A stretch of DNA of 64,000 bases, taken from positions 1 through 64,000 of the forward strand of contig JAFTPO010000066.1 of assembly GCA_017463225.1 (NCBI GenBank). Reading direction: 5' to 3'. A program made the translations under genes and the position numbers. This document shows, one piece after another, positions 36,414 through 44,825 of this stretch (positions within the stretch are counted from its first letter, which is position 1; each line of letters opens with the position of its first letter). Below the pieces are notes generated by a model, which had not been told where the DNA came from, did not search any database, and worked only from the letters and a program-made list of their open reading frames with translations. Source of the DNA: Lachnospiraceae bacterium (GTDB taxonomy: Bacteria > Bacillota > Clostridia > Lachnospirales > Lachnospiraceae).

Positions 36414-37406
36414 ATGAATTGTTCAGTATGTGGAGCAAATATACCGGAAGGTAGTACATTTTGTTCTGTATGTGGAGCAGATATGGCGGCTTTTGCAGGG
36501 GTGCCACAGGATAAGATAATAGTTAATCAAACCGAAGCACAGCATATGGCAGCAGGAGATGATACAGTAACTCAGCTTATACCTGAGAATTATATGCAGT
36601 CAGCAGGGGACGACACAGTAACTCAGCTAATACCTGAGAATTATATGCAGGCTCAGGGGGATGATACAGCAACAGTTATGCTGGACCCAAATCTTACCCC
36701 GCAGTATACTTCAAATCAGCAGCCGGCATTTTCGCAAGGACCGGGAGTTGGTTACCAGCAGACATATGCTCAGCCGCAGATGGGGTATCAGCAGTCTGTG
36801 GTACAGCCAATGTACCAGCCAAATTATCAGCAAAACTTTAATCCTTCAGCATCCTATGATGGAAAGAAGCAGTCACCTTTGTTTAAGGGTATTTCCCTTG
36901 GAACACTTGTGCTTATTTTGGCCACTGTAATCAGCTGTCTGGTATTTATGATAAAGCCTGTATATTACACCATAGAAAGCTTTATAGGTGGTGCTGCAGA
37001 TGAGGAGCTTATTGAAGAGGCTATGGAGATGCAGGGTGATGAGGATGAGGTTAATGAGGTAAACAATGCCTATAGGATATTTATAGTTATAGCAGTAGTA
37101 TTTCTTGTGATAGCTACTATTAATGCATTGGTGTGCTTCCTGAAGGTTAATGCGGGTTGCATAAAAAGTCCAACACTGCAGGCGGTGGGAGCATTTATAC
37201 TAACCCTTATAGGTGCTGCTGTGATTATAGCACTTCATGTGATGTTTAAGGACGCTATTGGAGATGGTCTGGACTATGGTAATTTCTCACCGGAGGAGGT
37301 TAAGAAATTTAATGTTTATGACCTTATGTATGTTTTAGGAATAGTGTCAATAGTAGTGTCATTTGTTAATATAATTACATCAGCTATGGCAAGAAAGAGA
37401 GCGTAA
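36414..37406 (+). CDS. Zinc-ribbon membrane protein with 17-residue tandem repeats
   Basis: The 330-residue product begins with a zinc ribbon (CSVCG at 3-7 and again near 21-25). It continues with two copies and a partial third of a 17-residue unit starting GDDTVTQLIPENYMQ (residues 48, 65 and 82), then a Gln/Tyr/Pro-rich stretch (about 100-150). Three to four membrane spans occupy the C-terminal half (about 165-185, 222-245, 262-282, 302-322). The family is not named. The ATG at 36414 has AGGAGG seven bases upstream; the ATG six bases earlier is too close. The Thr-rich repeats resemble phospho-acceptor tails read by FHA domains, but no FHA or kinase gene is visible here. Confidence 0.72.
   Translation: MNCSVCGANIPEGSTFCSVCGADMAAFAGVPQDKIIVNQTEAQHMAAGDDTVTQLIPENYMQSAGDDTVTQLIPENYMQAQGDDTATVMLDPNLTPQYTSNQQPAFSQGPGVGYQQTYAQPQMGYQQSVVQPMYQPNYQQNFNPSASYDGKKQSPLFKGISLGTLVLILATVISCLVFMIKPVYYTIESFIGGAADEELIEEAMEMQGDEDEVNEVNNAYRIFIVIAVVFLVIATINALVCFLKVNAGCIKSPTLQAVGAFILTLIGAAVIIALHVMFKDAIGDGLDYGNFSPEEVKKFNVYDLMYVLGIVSIVVSFVNIITSAMARKRA
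36555..36680 (+). repeat. 51-bp in-frame tandem repeat
   Basis: Copies start at 36555, 36606 and 36657 (the last partial). Each full copy encodes 17 residues beginning GDDTVTQL. Several third-codon positions differ between copies, so the peptide is conserved more than the DNA. Confidence 0.85.
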
Positions 37407-37424
37407 TAACGGGGAGAAGGACAT

Positions 37425-38123
37425 ATGGCAAAGTCAAAGGAACAAAGAAAACAGGAAAAGAAGGCTGCTATGCAGGAAGCCAAGAAGGAGCAGGCTAGGG
37501 TAGATGCTACACCTAAGCAGGAAACTGAGGATAAAGCAAAGGAGCCGGAAACTAAGACAGAGGTTAAACCAAAGGTGCAGACAGAGCAAATTTCTCTAAC
37601 TATGTACACAGCAATGTATATGATAGTAACCTTTTTGTCTGCAGCACTTACAGCTTTTTGCTTGGTTATATATGGAAATCCAGGTAAGTATGTTATATCA
37701 TCATATGTAGGCGAAGGCTTAAATGAGATGTCTAGAGAGATGCTTAGACTGTATATGTTAGATGAGTTGGGAGAGGGAAGAATTAATGGCTTTTATCTTG
37801 CAATAGGAATTGCCATAGCAGTGGAAGCAGTTGTGATGCTTATCGGTATGGTGAAGGCAGTTGATAACAGAAATAAGCCTGTGCCGGTTCTTAATATAAT
37901 CGGTATAGTAATGTCTATAGCTGCTCTTGGATTGTTTATATATGCGGATCATTTTATGAAAGCTGACATTCGCAGATATGATATAGACAGACAGCCGGAG
38001 CTTCAGTTATATACCTTATATCTGCCACTTTTGATTACTAATATAGTGGCTATGATAGTGGGATTAATAACAACCATTGGCGGCTTGCGCAGATGGAAAA
38101 AAACAGGAAAGACAAGTAAGTAA
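37425..38123 (+). CDS. Four-span membrane protein with charged N-terminal region
   Basis: The 232-residue protein begins with a highly charged, Lys/Glu/Gln-rich cytoplasmic segment (about 1-62) and then has four hydrophobic spans (about 66-86, 122-142, 155-172, 198-218). No family is recognised. It starts 18 bp after the zinc-ribbon membrane protein gene with a purine-rich RBS. Its size and topology mirror the C-terminal half of that protein, suggesting a related envelope function. Confidence 0.65.
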   Translation: MAKSKEQRKQEKKAAMQEAKKEQARVDATPKQETEDKAKEPETKTEVKPKVQTEQISLTMYTAMYMIVTFLSAALTAFCLVIYGNPGKYVISSYVGEGLNEMSREMLRLYMLDELGEGRINGFYLAIGIAIAVEAVVMLIGMVKAVDNRNKPVPVLNIIGIVMSIAALGLFIYADHFMKADIRRYDIDRQPELQLYTLYLPLLITNIVAMIVGLITTIGGLRRWKKTGKTSK

Positions 38124-38150
38124 TAATTTGGAAAATGGAGGAATGCGATT

Positions 38151-38414
38151 ATGGATTTTAAGCAGTTTGTAAAGAATGTAAAGAATGAGGCATCAGATGC
38201 AGTGGAGATAACTAAGCTTAAGGCTAAGATATCAAGTGAGAAGACAAGTGTTAAGGATACATTTGAGGAGATTGGTAAGAAGATGTATGAGACTTATCTT
38301 AAGACCAAGGAAGCTCCTGAGGAGTTTGCTGAGCAGATGGCAAAGGTTGATGCAGCAAGAGCAAAAATCGCAGAGTACAATGCAGAGATTGACAAGGTAA
38401 AGATGAGCGAGTAA
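38151..38414 (+). CDS. Small charged helical protein
   Basis: The 87-residue product is almost wholly helical and charged (VKNEASDAVEITKLKAKI near 10-27, then IGKKMYETYLKTKEAP near 41-56), with no membrane segment. This pattern occurs in small coiled-coil proteins of Clostridia that often accompany zinc-ribbon genes. GGAGG lies upstream. It sits between the membrane protein and the malic enzyme without a terminator. Confidence 0.65.
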   Translation: MDFKQFVKNVKNEASDAVEITKLKAKISSEKTSVKDTFEEIGKKMYETYLKTKEAPEEFAEQMAKVDAARAKIAEYNAEIDKVKMSE

Positions 38415-38445
38415 TAAAAATAATTTAGGATAGAGGTTTTACACT

Positions 38446-39615
38446 ATGGACTACAATGAGCTTAGCTTGAAGCTGCATCAGGAACATGGAGGGAAACTCC
38501 AGGTTACCTCAAAGGTGCAGATTAAAAATAGAGACGATCTTAGTACTGCTTACACCCCTGGTGTTGCAGAGCCATGCAGAAGGATTAGAGACAACAGACA
38601 GGACGTTTATAAGTATACCTGTAAGGCGAATACTGTAGCTGTTGTGTCAGATGGAACAGCGGTGCTTGGATTAGGAGATATAGGTCCTGAGGCGGCTATT
38701 CCTGTTATGGAAGGTAAGGCAATATTATTTAAGGAATTTGCGGATGTGGATGCATTTCCAATATGCCTTGATACTAAGGATGTGGATGAGATAGTTGAGA
38801 CTGTTAAAAGGATAGCGCCGGTGTTTGGCGGTATTAACCTTGAGGATATTTCAGCTCCAAGATGCTTTGAGATAGAGGCACGCCTTAAGGAGGAGCTTGA
38901 TATACCTGTGTTTCATGATGACCAGCACGGTACAGCTATAGTTGTTTCAGCAGGGCTTATTAATGCTGTAAAGCTGGTGGGGAAGAGGCTTGAAGAGGTT
39001 AATGTGGTAATTAACGGTGCAGGCTCAGCCGGAATATCTATTTGTAAGCTTCTTATGCAAATCGGTGTGGGCAATGTGGTTTTGGTTGATAAGCAGGGAG
39101 CTCTCTGCCCTGGTGAGGAATGGATGAATCCTGCCCAAAAGCAGATGGCTGAAATTACAAATATCCACAGAGAAAAGGGTGCGTTGGTTGATATTATAAA
39201 GGGTAAGGATATATTTGTTGGAGTATCTGCCCCTGGTGTTGTAACTGCAGAGATGGTAGCATCTATGGCTAAGGATTCCATCGTATTTGCTATGGCGAAT
39301 CCTACTCCGGAGATTATGCCGGAGGAGGCAAAGAAGGGCAATGTAAGAGTTATGGCTACAGGACGTTCAGATTACCCTAACCAGATTAATAACGTGCTGG
39401 TATTCCCGGGAATATTCAGAGGTGCATTGGATGCTAAGGCTACAGCAATTACTGAGGAGATGAAGATTGCGGCAGCGAAGGCAATTGCGGCTATAGTTTC
39501 AGATGAGGAGTTAAACGAGGAGTATATTATACCGGGAGCCTTCGATGAGAGAGTTGCCAAGGCGGTTGCCAAGGCAGTGTCTGACGAGGCTAAAAAGCTG
39601 GGGATAACAAAATAG
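38446..39615 (+). CDS. NAD(P)-dependent malic enzyme
   Basis: The 389-residue oxidative decarboxylase converts malate to pyruvate, CO2 and NAD(P)H. TPGVAEPC (about 37-44), the catalytic tyrosine/lysine region, VFHDDQHGTAIV (about 155-166) with metal-binding aspartates, and the nucleotide-binding NGAGSAGI (about 189-196) are visible. The length is that of the short bacterial form without a phosphotransacetylase domain. The RBS is weak. It is the last gene before a terminator, 31 bp after the helical protein. Confidence 0.93.
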   Translation: MDYNELSLKLHQEHGGKLQVTSKVQIKNRDDLSTAYTPGVAEPCRRIRDNRQDVYKYTCKANTVAVVSDGTAVLGLGDIGPEAAIPVMEGKAILFKEFADVDAFPICLDTKDVDEIVETVKRIAPVFGGINLEDISAPRCFEIEARLKEELDIPVFHDDQHGTAIVVSAGLINAVKLVGKRLEEVNVVINGAGSAGISICKLLMQIGVGNVVLVDKQGALCPGEEWMNPAQKQMAEITNIHREKGALVDIIKGKDIFVGVSAPGVVTAEMVASMAKDSIVFAMANPTPEIMPEEAKKGNVRVMATGRSDYPNQINNVLVFPGIFRGALDAKATAITEEMKIAAAKAIAAIVSDEELNEEYIIPGAFDERVAKAVAKAVSDEAKKLGITK

Positions 39616-39625
39616 TTATATTCAT

Positions 39626-39665
39626 AAAACCAGAGGGCACGTATTGTGGTCTTCTGGTTTTGTTG
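39626..39665 (+). terminator. Rho-independent terminator after malic enzyme gene
   Basis: AAAACCAGA (39626-39634) pairs with TCTGGTTTT (39653-39661), followed by a T-rich tract. The 18-nt loop is long. Confidence 0.65.
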
Positions 39666-39729
39666 ATTTTAAGAAAAAAGTTTATCTAATAAACATATAG
39701 TTTAAATTATCAGGAGGGGTGTGCGCCAC

Positions 39730-40656
39730 ATGAAAGAAAAATTAGATTTAGTTAAGTCTGAGGTAAATAAGGTAGTCAAGGGAAAGGAAAACGTAGTTGA
39801 GAAGGTTCTGGCTGCTGTTATTGCCGGAGGACATATCCTTATGGAGGATATTCCGGGAGTTGGAAAGACAACCCTGGCAACCACCTTCGCCAGAAGTATG
39901 TCCTTGAATTATAAGAGAGTTCAGTTTACGCCTGACGTTCTTCCAAGTGATATATTAGGTTTTTCTATGTATAACTCAGCAACCAAGGAGTTTGAGTACA
40001 AGGAGGGTGCAGTATTCTGTAATCTGTTTTTGGCAGATGAGATTAACAGAACCTCCCCTAAGACTCAGTCAGCTCTTCTTGAGGTTATGGAGGAGAATAC
40101 AGCAACAGTGGATGGAGTAACCAGAAAGCTTCCTGACCCATTTATAGTAATTGCAACAGAGAATCCATATGGCTCATCAGGAACACAGATGCTACCGGAG
40201 TCACAGTTAGATAGATTTATGGTTTGCCTTTCTATGGGTTATCCGGCTCATGATGATGCGGTACTTATCCTTAAGGGAAATGCATTAAAGCTTATAGATA
40301 GCGTTCAGGGAATAATATCTGTTGATGAGCTAAAGGAGCTTAGAAGAAAAACTAATGATTTATACGTAAAGGATGAGATATACGACTACATTGTCACACT
40401 GGTGGAGAAGACAAGAGAGATGGATATATTCTCTATGGGAGCAAGTCCAAGAGGAACCATAGCTTTGCTTAGAATGGCTAAGGCTATGGCGGTGCTTGAT
40501 GGAAGAGATTTTGTTACAGTTGAGGATGTACAGAGAGTCGTTACAGATACCCTTGGACATAGAGTTAAGCTCAGTGCTAAGGCAAAGGCACAGGGAATAA
40601 CCTTAATAGGAGCTATGAATCAGCTGTTGTCACAGGTTAAACCACCGAGAAGCTAG
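39730..40656 (+). CDS. MoxR family AAA+ ATPase
   Basis: The 308-residue ATPase has Walker A DIPGVGKTT (about 41-49), Walker B LFLADEINR (about 101-109) and FTPDVLPSDILG (about 72-83), all standard for MoxR/RavA-type chaperones. These ATPases mature or insert proteins, usually together with DUF58/von Willebrand-like and transglutaminase partners, which are the next two genes. The ATG at 39730 is preferred to the GTG nine bases earlier because AGGAGGGG is ten bases upstream. Confidence 0.92.
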   Translation: MKEKLDLVKSEVNKVVKGKENVVEKVLAAVIAGGHILMEDIPGVGKTTLATTFARSMSLNYKRVQFTPDVLPSDILGFSMYNSATKEFEYKEGAVFCNLFLADEINRTSPKTQSALLEVMEENTATVDGVTRKLPDPFIVIATENPYGSSGTQMLPESQLDRFMVCLSMGYPAHDDAVLILKGNALKLIDSVQGIISVDELKELRRKTNDLYVKDEIYDYIVTLVEKTREMDIFSMGASPRGTIALLRMAKAMAVLDGRDFVTVEDVQRVVTDTLGHRVKLSAKAKAQGITLIGAMNQLLSQVKPPRS

Positions 40657-40685
40657 AGTAAAAAAGGAATGTAAGATTATATAAT

Positions 40686-41741
40686 ATGAGAATTCGCTTT
40701 GAAAATATATTTAGAACAGTGGGATATGCTTTGCTGTTAATAATAAATATAATTTTATATTGGTTTTTGCACAGCCATTTTCATTTTATGGTGCTAATCA
40801 TAATGGCTGTGGCTCCTGTGTTGTCTGTGGCTATGGCATGGTATATAAGCAGTCATATATCTGCAGAGATAATTGGTATGACTCCTAAGGGGGAGTATGC
40901 AAAGCAGGGAGAGGAGTGTTTCTTTAAGGTGCGCCTGGATAATCCCACACTTTGGCCTTCTCTTGATGTTAAGCTAAAGCTTCAGGTGGGAAATGCATTC
41001 TTTGGCAATCAGGGTGAGTTAATGGTTAGCACACCACTTTACAGCAGGAAGGGCTATGAGCTTAAGCTTCCTTTAAAGGCTGATTTGCCGGGAAGGATAG
41101 ATGTTAGGCTTCAGGAGATAAGAATCAAGGATTTGATGGGCTTTGTGTTCTTCGGCAAAAAGGTTGAGGAGGAAGGCGAGGTTACTGTTATGCCTAGACT
41201 TATTGACAATCTTCCTTATGAAAAGACTGCTTTAGAGACAGGTATGTTAGAAAGTGAGGAGAGCACCAAAAGGGGAAATGATTTCTCTGATGTTCAGGAG
41301 ATAAGAGAGTATATTCCAGGAGATAAGCTAATGAGTATACATTGGAAGCTGTCTGCCAAAAGGGATATTCTTATGGTTAAGGACAGGGTTAGTATGTCGG
41401 ACAAACAGCTGGTTGTGCTGCCGGAGCTTTGCAATGCCAACCCATATGATTTGAATATAATACTGTCTACAACCTACACCCTTATGAAAGAGCTGGTGGA
41501 GGATAAACTGACAGTTAGACTTATGTACTGGAGTAAGCTTAGATATGAGTACGAGGACATAAGAATTGAATATCAAAGTGATTTAGATGATGCATTTGCC
41601 AAAATGTTTTATGAACAGTGTTATTACGATATGAATCTGGCAGCCAGTCATATGGCGCTGGTTCATCCTGAGATGAAATCCTACCTTCACATAACCTCAG
41701 AGGGTGGAAGAGCGCGAGTTAGTATTAGGGAGAATAATTAG
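40686..41741 (+). CDS. DUF58 domain protein
   Basis: The 351-residue protein has two N-terminal membrane spans (about 10-28 and 32-52), a beta-rich central region and the DUF58 signature REYIPGDKLMSIHWKLSAKR (about 204-223). It is the usual partner of MoxR ATPases. Function is unknown; a role in exported or wall-linked protein maturation is inferred from neighbours. Its stop overlaps the GTG start of the transglutaminase gene by one base, so expression is coupled. Confidence 0.9.
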   Translation: MRIRFENIFRTVGYALLLIINIILYWFLHSHFHFMVLIIMAVAPVLSVAMAWYISSHISAEIIGMTPKGEYAKQGEECFFKVRLDNPTLWPSLDVKLKLQVGNAFFGNQGELMVSTPLYSRKGYELKLPLKADLPGRIDVRLQEIRIKDLMGFVFFGKKVEEEGEVTVMPRLIDNLPYEKTALETGMLESEESTKRGNDFSDVQEIREYIPGDKLMSIHWKLSAKRDILMVKDRVSMSDKQLVVLPELCNANPYDLNIILSTTYTLMKELVEDKLTVRLMYWSKLRYEYEDIRIEYQSDLDDAFAKMFYEQCYYDMNLAASHMALVHPEMKSYLHITSEGGRARVSIRENN

Positions 41742-44041
41742 TGGCTAAAAATACAGAGACAATTGAAGACAGAGAGCTTTGTCCCGGTATCAGACTGAGT
41801 AAATCCTTTTATGATACCAAGGAGAACAGACTCCTGACTTTGCTTATGAAGGGCTTTATAGTTTATCTTCTTTCCATGGGAAGTATAGGCTTTTATTTGT
41901 CTGCCTTTTATATAGAGTATAATAAACCCTTATGTCACATAGCCATATTTGTGATGGCCATGCTTTGTGCCATGCTTTATTATAGATTGCTGACGGAGAA
42001 TCTGGGATATCTGGTTCTGTTAGGAGTGTTTGCCGGTCTGGTGTATATGTTTAGGTCCTACATAAACAGTGGATACTATGCCATGGTTAATATTACCGTG
42101 GATAATGCTGCCCAGTATTTCAATGTGGATATACAAAGACTTTATGCCGAGCAGATAGAAAATAGATATGTGACAGTAACCTTTGCGGTACTGTTTATAG
42201 GAATAGTTTTGGATGTATTCTTAAACGTCTATATATCCAGAAGAATGCAGTATGTGACCGCTATATTTGTTATTATGGGACTGAATATGGTGCCTCTTTA
42301 TATGGTGTCTGAGCCGAATAATCTCTATGTAATTATGGTGCTTGGCGGTATAGCACTTGCCTACGTTTTTAGGTCGGGAAAGCATTACAGCCCACAGGTT
42401 TCCATCAAAAGAGATGATATAAAGTTTGAGGAGAAGGGACGAAAGAAGAAGGAGCTAGCATATGTTTATGATGTAAAGGCTATGGTAAATGCTGCTATAG
42501 TTGCTCTTGCCTTTATCGTAGTAACAGTTCCGGTTATAACTGCCTTTAAACCAAAGGATACCTTTAATGTAGGTTATGAGGGAAATAAATATAAGGAGCT
42601 TACCATGGCCGGAGTCAGCACAGTGCTTATGGATGGTTGGGCAGGCTTCTTTAGAATGAATCATGATGTTGGTGGTCTAGAGGGTGGTGTGTTAGGAGAT
42701 GTGTCTACGGTTAGACTTGATTATCAGACCGATATGGTGCTTATGCTCACTCCTTACACCTATGACAGAATTTATCTAAGAGGATTTGTGGGAGTACGAT
42801 ATAATCCTTATGAAAATTGCTGGACTGCCGGCTCAGAGCGACAGGGCTACAATGATACCGTAAGAGCAGAGGCTCAAAGCTTGAAGGATGCCTACGAGGA
42901 TGATTATGAGTATGCTTCTAAGGCTACTATGAATATTAGAGTGGTGGAAGGAAGCCGTCTGTATCAGCCTTATTACACGCTGTCGGTGGATTCCGGTGAC
43001 GGGCCTTATGTTGTAGCTGAGGTTTATCCAAGAGCAACGGATAACAAGACTGCCGTAAACTATGAATATTACAATTCTGTGCCATATTCCGAGGCGGATT
43101 TACATGTGCCGGAGGAGAATATGGAGGCTGTTGAGACTATAGTTAAGGAGTTGGGTAATCCTATAACTGATGAGGATATTATTCAGGCACTGGCGGATTA
43201 TTATCAGCGTGAGATGCCATATACCATATCTCCGGGAAGAACTCCTAGAGGAGAAGACTTTGTAAATAACTTTTTGTTAGATAAGCGTAAGGGTTATTGC
43301 TCCTACTACGCATCGGCGGCAGTGCTTATATTTAGATATATGGGTATACCGGCTAGATATGTGGAAGGTTATGCTGTGGATTACGAGCAGATGTTTGATG
43401 CAGAGTATGTGAATGGAACCTATTATGCAGACTATTATCAGGGCTACTCAGAGATAGGAGAGACAGCACTTATCTCAGTGGATGTAACGGATGCGGATGC
43501 ACATGCCTGGGTGGAGGTGTATGATCCTGAATACGGCTGGTATCCGGTAGATGTGACTCCTTCTGCTACGGAGGAAGAAGAGGTTGTGGACTTCTGGAGT
43601 ATGTTTGCAGATATTATGGATGATTCAGATGCCACCAGTGATGTGGCTGTGGAGAATGCCTTTGGTGGAGGTCAGAATGTCAATAAGATAATCAAGGGTG
43701 CTGCCTATACTGTGGCTATGGTGTTTGCAGTAGCCATAGGTTTGTTTGTATTGATTAAACTGATTCTTTGGTTTGCTTACCTTGTACGTGTGGCCAGATC
43801 AAATCCAAGTGATAAACTTATAATAAGCTATCAAAGAAGGTGCGACAAACGTAGAAGGCGAGATAAGGAATTTAGAAATAAGCTTAATTATAGTCAGCAG
43901 ATAGAATATGTGATAGAAGCTGATACAGAAAAATCCCATGAGAAGGTTATCGCAATCTTAGAGAGAGCAGGCTTCTCACAGGATATAATTTCACAAGAAG
44001 AATATGACTATGCATTAAGCTGGATTAAGGAGCATATGTAG
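41741..44041 (+). CDS. Membrane transglutaminase-like protein (TgpA type)
   Basis: The 766-residue protein has about five N-terminal spans (within 35-210), another near 250-268, a large external part with a papain-fold transglutaminase core and a final span (about 650-672). Catalytic residues are visible: Cys in KGYCSYYA (about 516-523), His in DADAHAWVEVY (about 583-593) and Asp in WYPVDVTP (about 600-607). It begins with GTG, overlapping the DUF58 stop, with AGGGAG upstream. MoxR-DUF58-TgpA operons are widespread and poorly understood. Its last 17 bases overlap the 3' end of a convergent gene. Confidence 0.9.
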   Translation: MAKNTETIEDRELCPGIRLSKSFYDTKENRLLTLLMKGFIVYLLSMGSIGFYLSAFYIEYNKPLCHIAIFVMAMLCAMLYYRLLTENLGYLVLLGVFAGLVYMFRSYINSGYYAMVNITVDNAAQYFNVDIQRLYAEQIENRYVTVTFAVLFIGIVLDVFLNVYISRRMQYVTAIFVIMGLNMVPLYMVSEPNNLYVIMVLGGIALAYVFRSGKHYSPQVSIKRDDIKFEEKGRKKKELAYVYDVKAMVNAAIVALAFIVVTVPVITAFKPKDTFNVGYEGNKYKELTMAGVSTVLMDGWAGFFRMNHDVGGLEGGVLGDVSTVRLDYQTDMVLMLTPYTYDRIYLRGFVGVRYNPYENCWTAGSERQGYNDTVRAEAQSLKDAYEDDYEYASKATMNIRVVEGSRLYQPYYTLSVDSGDGPYVVAEVYPRATDNKTAVNYEYYNSVPYSEADLHVPEENMEAVETIVKELGNPITDEDIIQALADYYQREMPYTISPGRTPRGEDFVNNFLLDKRKGYCSYYASAAVLIFRYMGIPARYVEGYAVDYEQMFDAEYVNGTYYADYYQGYSEIGETALISVDVTDADAHAWVEVYDPEYGWYPVDVTPSATEEEEVVDFWSMFADIMDDSDATSDVAVENAFGGGQNVNKIIKGAAYTVAMVFAVAIGLFVLIKLILWFAYLVRVARSNPSDKLIISYQRRCDKRRRRDKEFRNKLNYSQQIEYVIEADTEKSHEKVIAILERAGFSQDIISQEEYDYALSWIKEHM

Positions 44042-44825
44042 TAGGACAAAGTCCTATACCGTAGCAATCCTGGTTGGAGTATTGATATATATAATAGCTT
44101 TCAACAGTTCCCTCGGGGGAAACCAGCTCGATGGTATATATTTCATCAAAGCTAACATTAGAATAATCGGTCTCGGGATATACAGCTTTTATAGCTGTAT
44201 GTTCCGGGGCTTTACTTTTTTCCAGCACAGTGATTTTCTCGTCACCTAGCATTATGCCTGTTGACTGGTTGGTGTAAGCTGCTATGATGTTGCTTGCATT
44301 ATAGTCAGCTTCAGTAGTCTGAGCATTAAGGATAACTCCGTTTTCTGTCATGTGAATGGTGTGGGTTGCGGTTCCGTCAAATCTGTTGAAGGTTATAACC
44401 CACATATAAGCACTGTAGGTGTTAAAAAGATTATCGGTGTAGCAATAAAGCTTGGCATCCCAGGAGCACCAGTTGTTGTAGTTAGCAATCTCGGAGTAAG
44501 GGAACACACCTGTATCGTAGTATCTGTTCAGACTATATCTGGCCAGAGTAACGGCTTCGTTTTCAGTCAGAAAGCCCTGGTCTATATCGCAGGCTGTACC
44601 TGTGCTTTCCCAGGCCCCTGATATAAGCTTAACCTGCTCTAATGAGGTAAGATTGCTGGATGTGCTTCTTGCCATAGCGTTTCCGGATTCGATGTAGTAT
44701 TCTTCGGGAGCTACTACGATTTCATTGGTTATGTCCTGAGCGTTCATATCAAGCAGAAGGTCAGGAATCACAAGGCTTGAGACCACCGCTAAAATACATA
44801 GAATAATATTAATCCACTTCTTCAT
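44025..44825 (-). CDS. Exported protein of unknown function, third gene of a two-component operon
   Basis: The 266-residue product has an N-terminal hydrophobic signal/anchor (about 5-23) and an external domain with several Tyr/Asn-rich beta segments. It resembles the YycH/YycI-like or sensory accessory proteins often encoded after a histidine kinase, but I cannot name a family. GAGGAGGTGA precedes the ATG, and it overlaps the kinase gene by 17 bp, so coupling is strong. It probably modulates the kinase from outside the membrane. Its 3' end overlaps the convergent transglutaminase gene by 17 bp. Confidence 0.75.
   Translation of the reverse strand: MKKWINIILCILAVVSSLVIPDLLLDMNAQDITNEIVVAPEEYYIESGNAMARSTSSNLTSLEQVKLISGAWESTGTACDIDQGFLTENEAVTLARYSLNRYYDTGVFPYSEIANYNNWCSWDAKLYCYTDNLFNTYSAYMWVITFNRFDGTATHTIHMTENGVILNAQTTEADYNASNIIAAYTNQSTGIMLGDEKITVLEKSKAPEHTAIKAVYPETDYSNVSFDEIYTIELVSPEGTVESYYIYQYSNQDCYGIGLCPTTYAP

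Noticed and set aside
38913-39341. 142-codon minus-strand open frame inside the malic enzyme gene
   Set aside because: Antisense shadow of a recognised enzyme; no start signal or homology.
28779-39615. Mobile genetic element carrying the SMC operon
   Set aside because: No integrase, transposase, tRNA target, flanking direct repeats or change in codon style was seen; the genes read like their neighbours.
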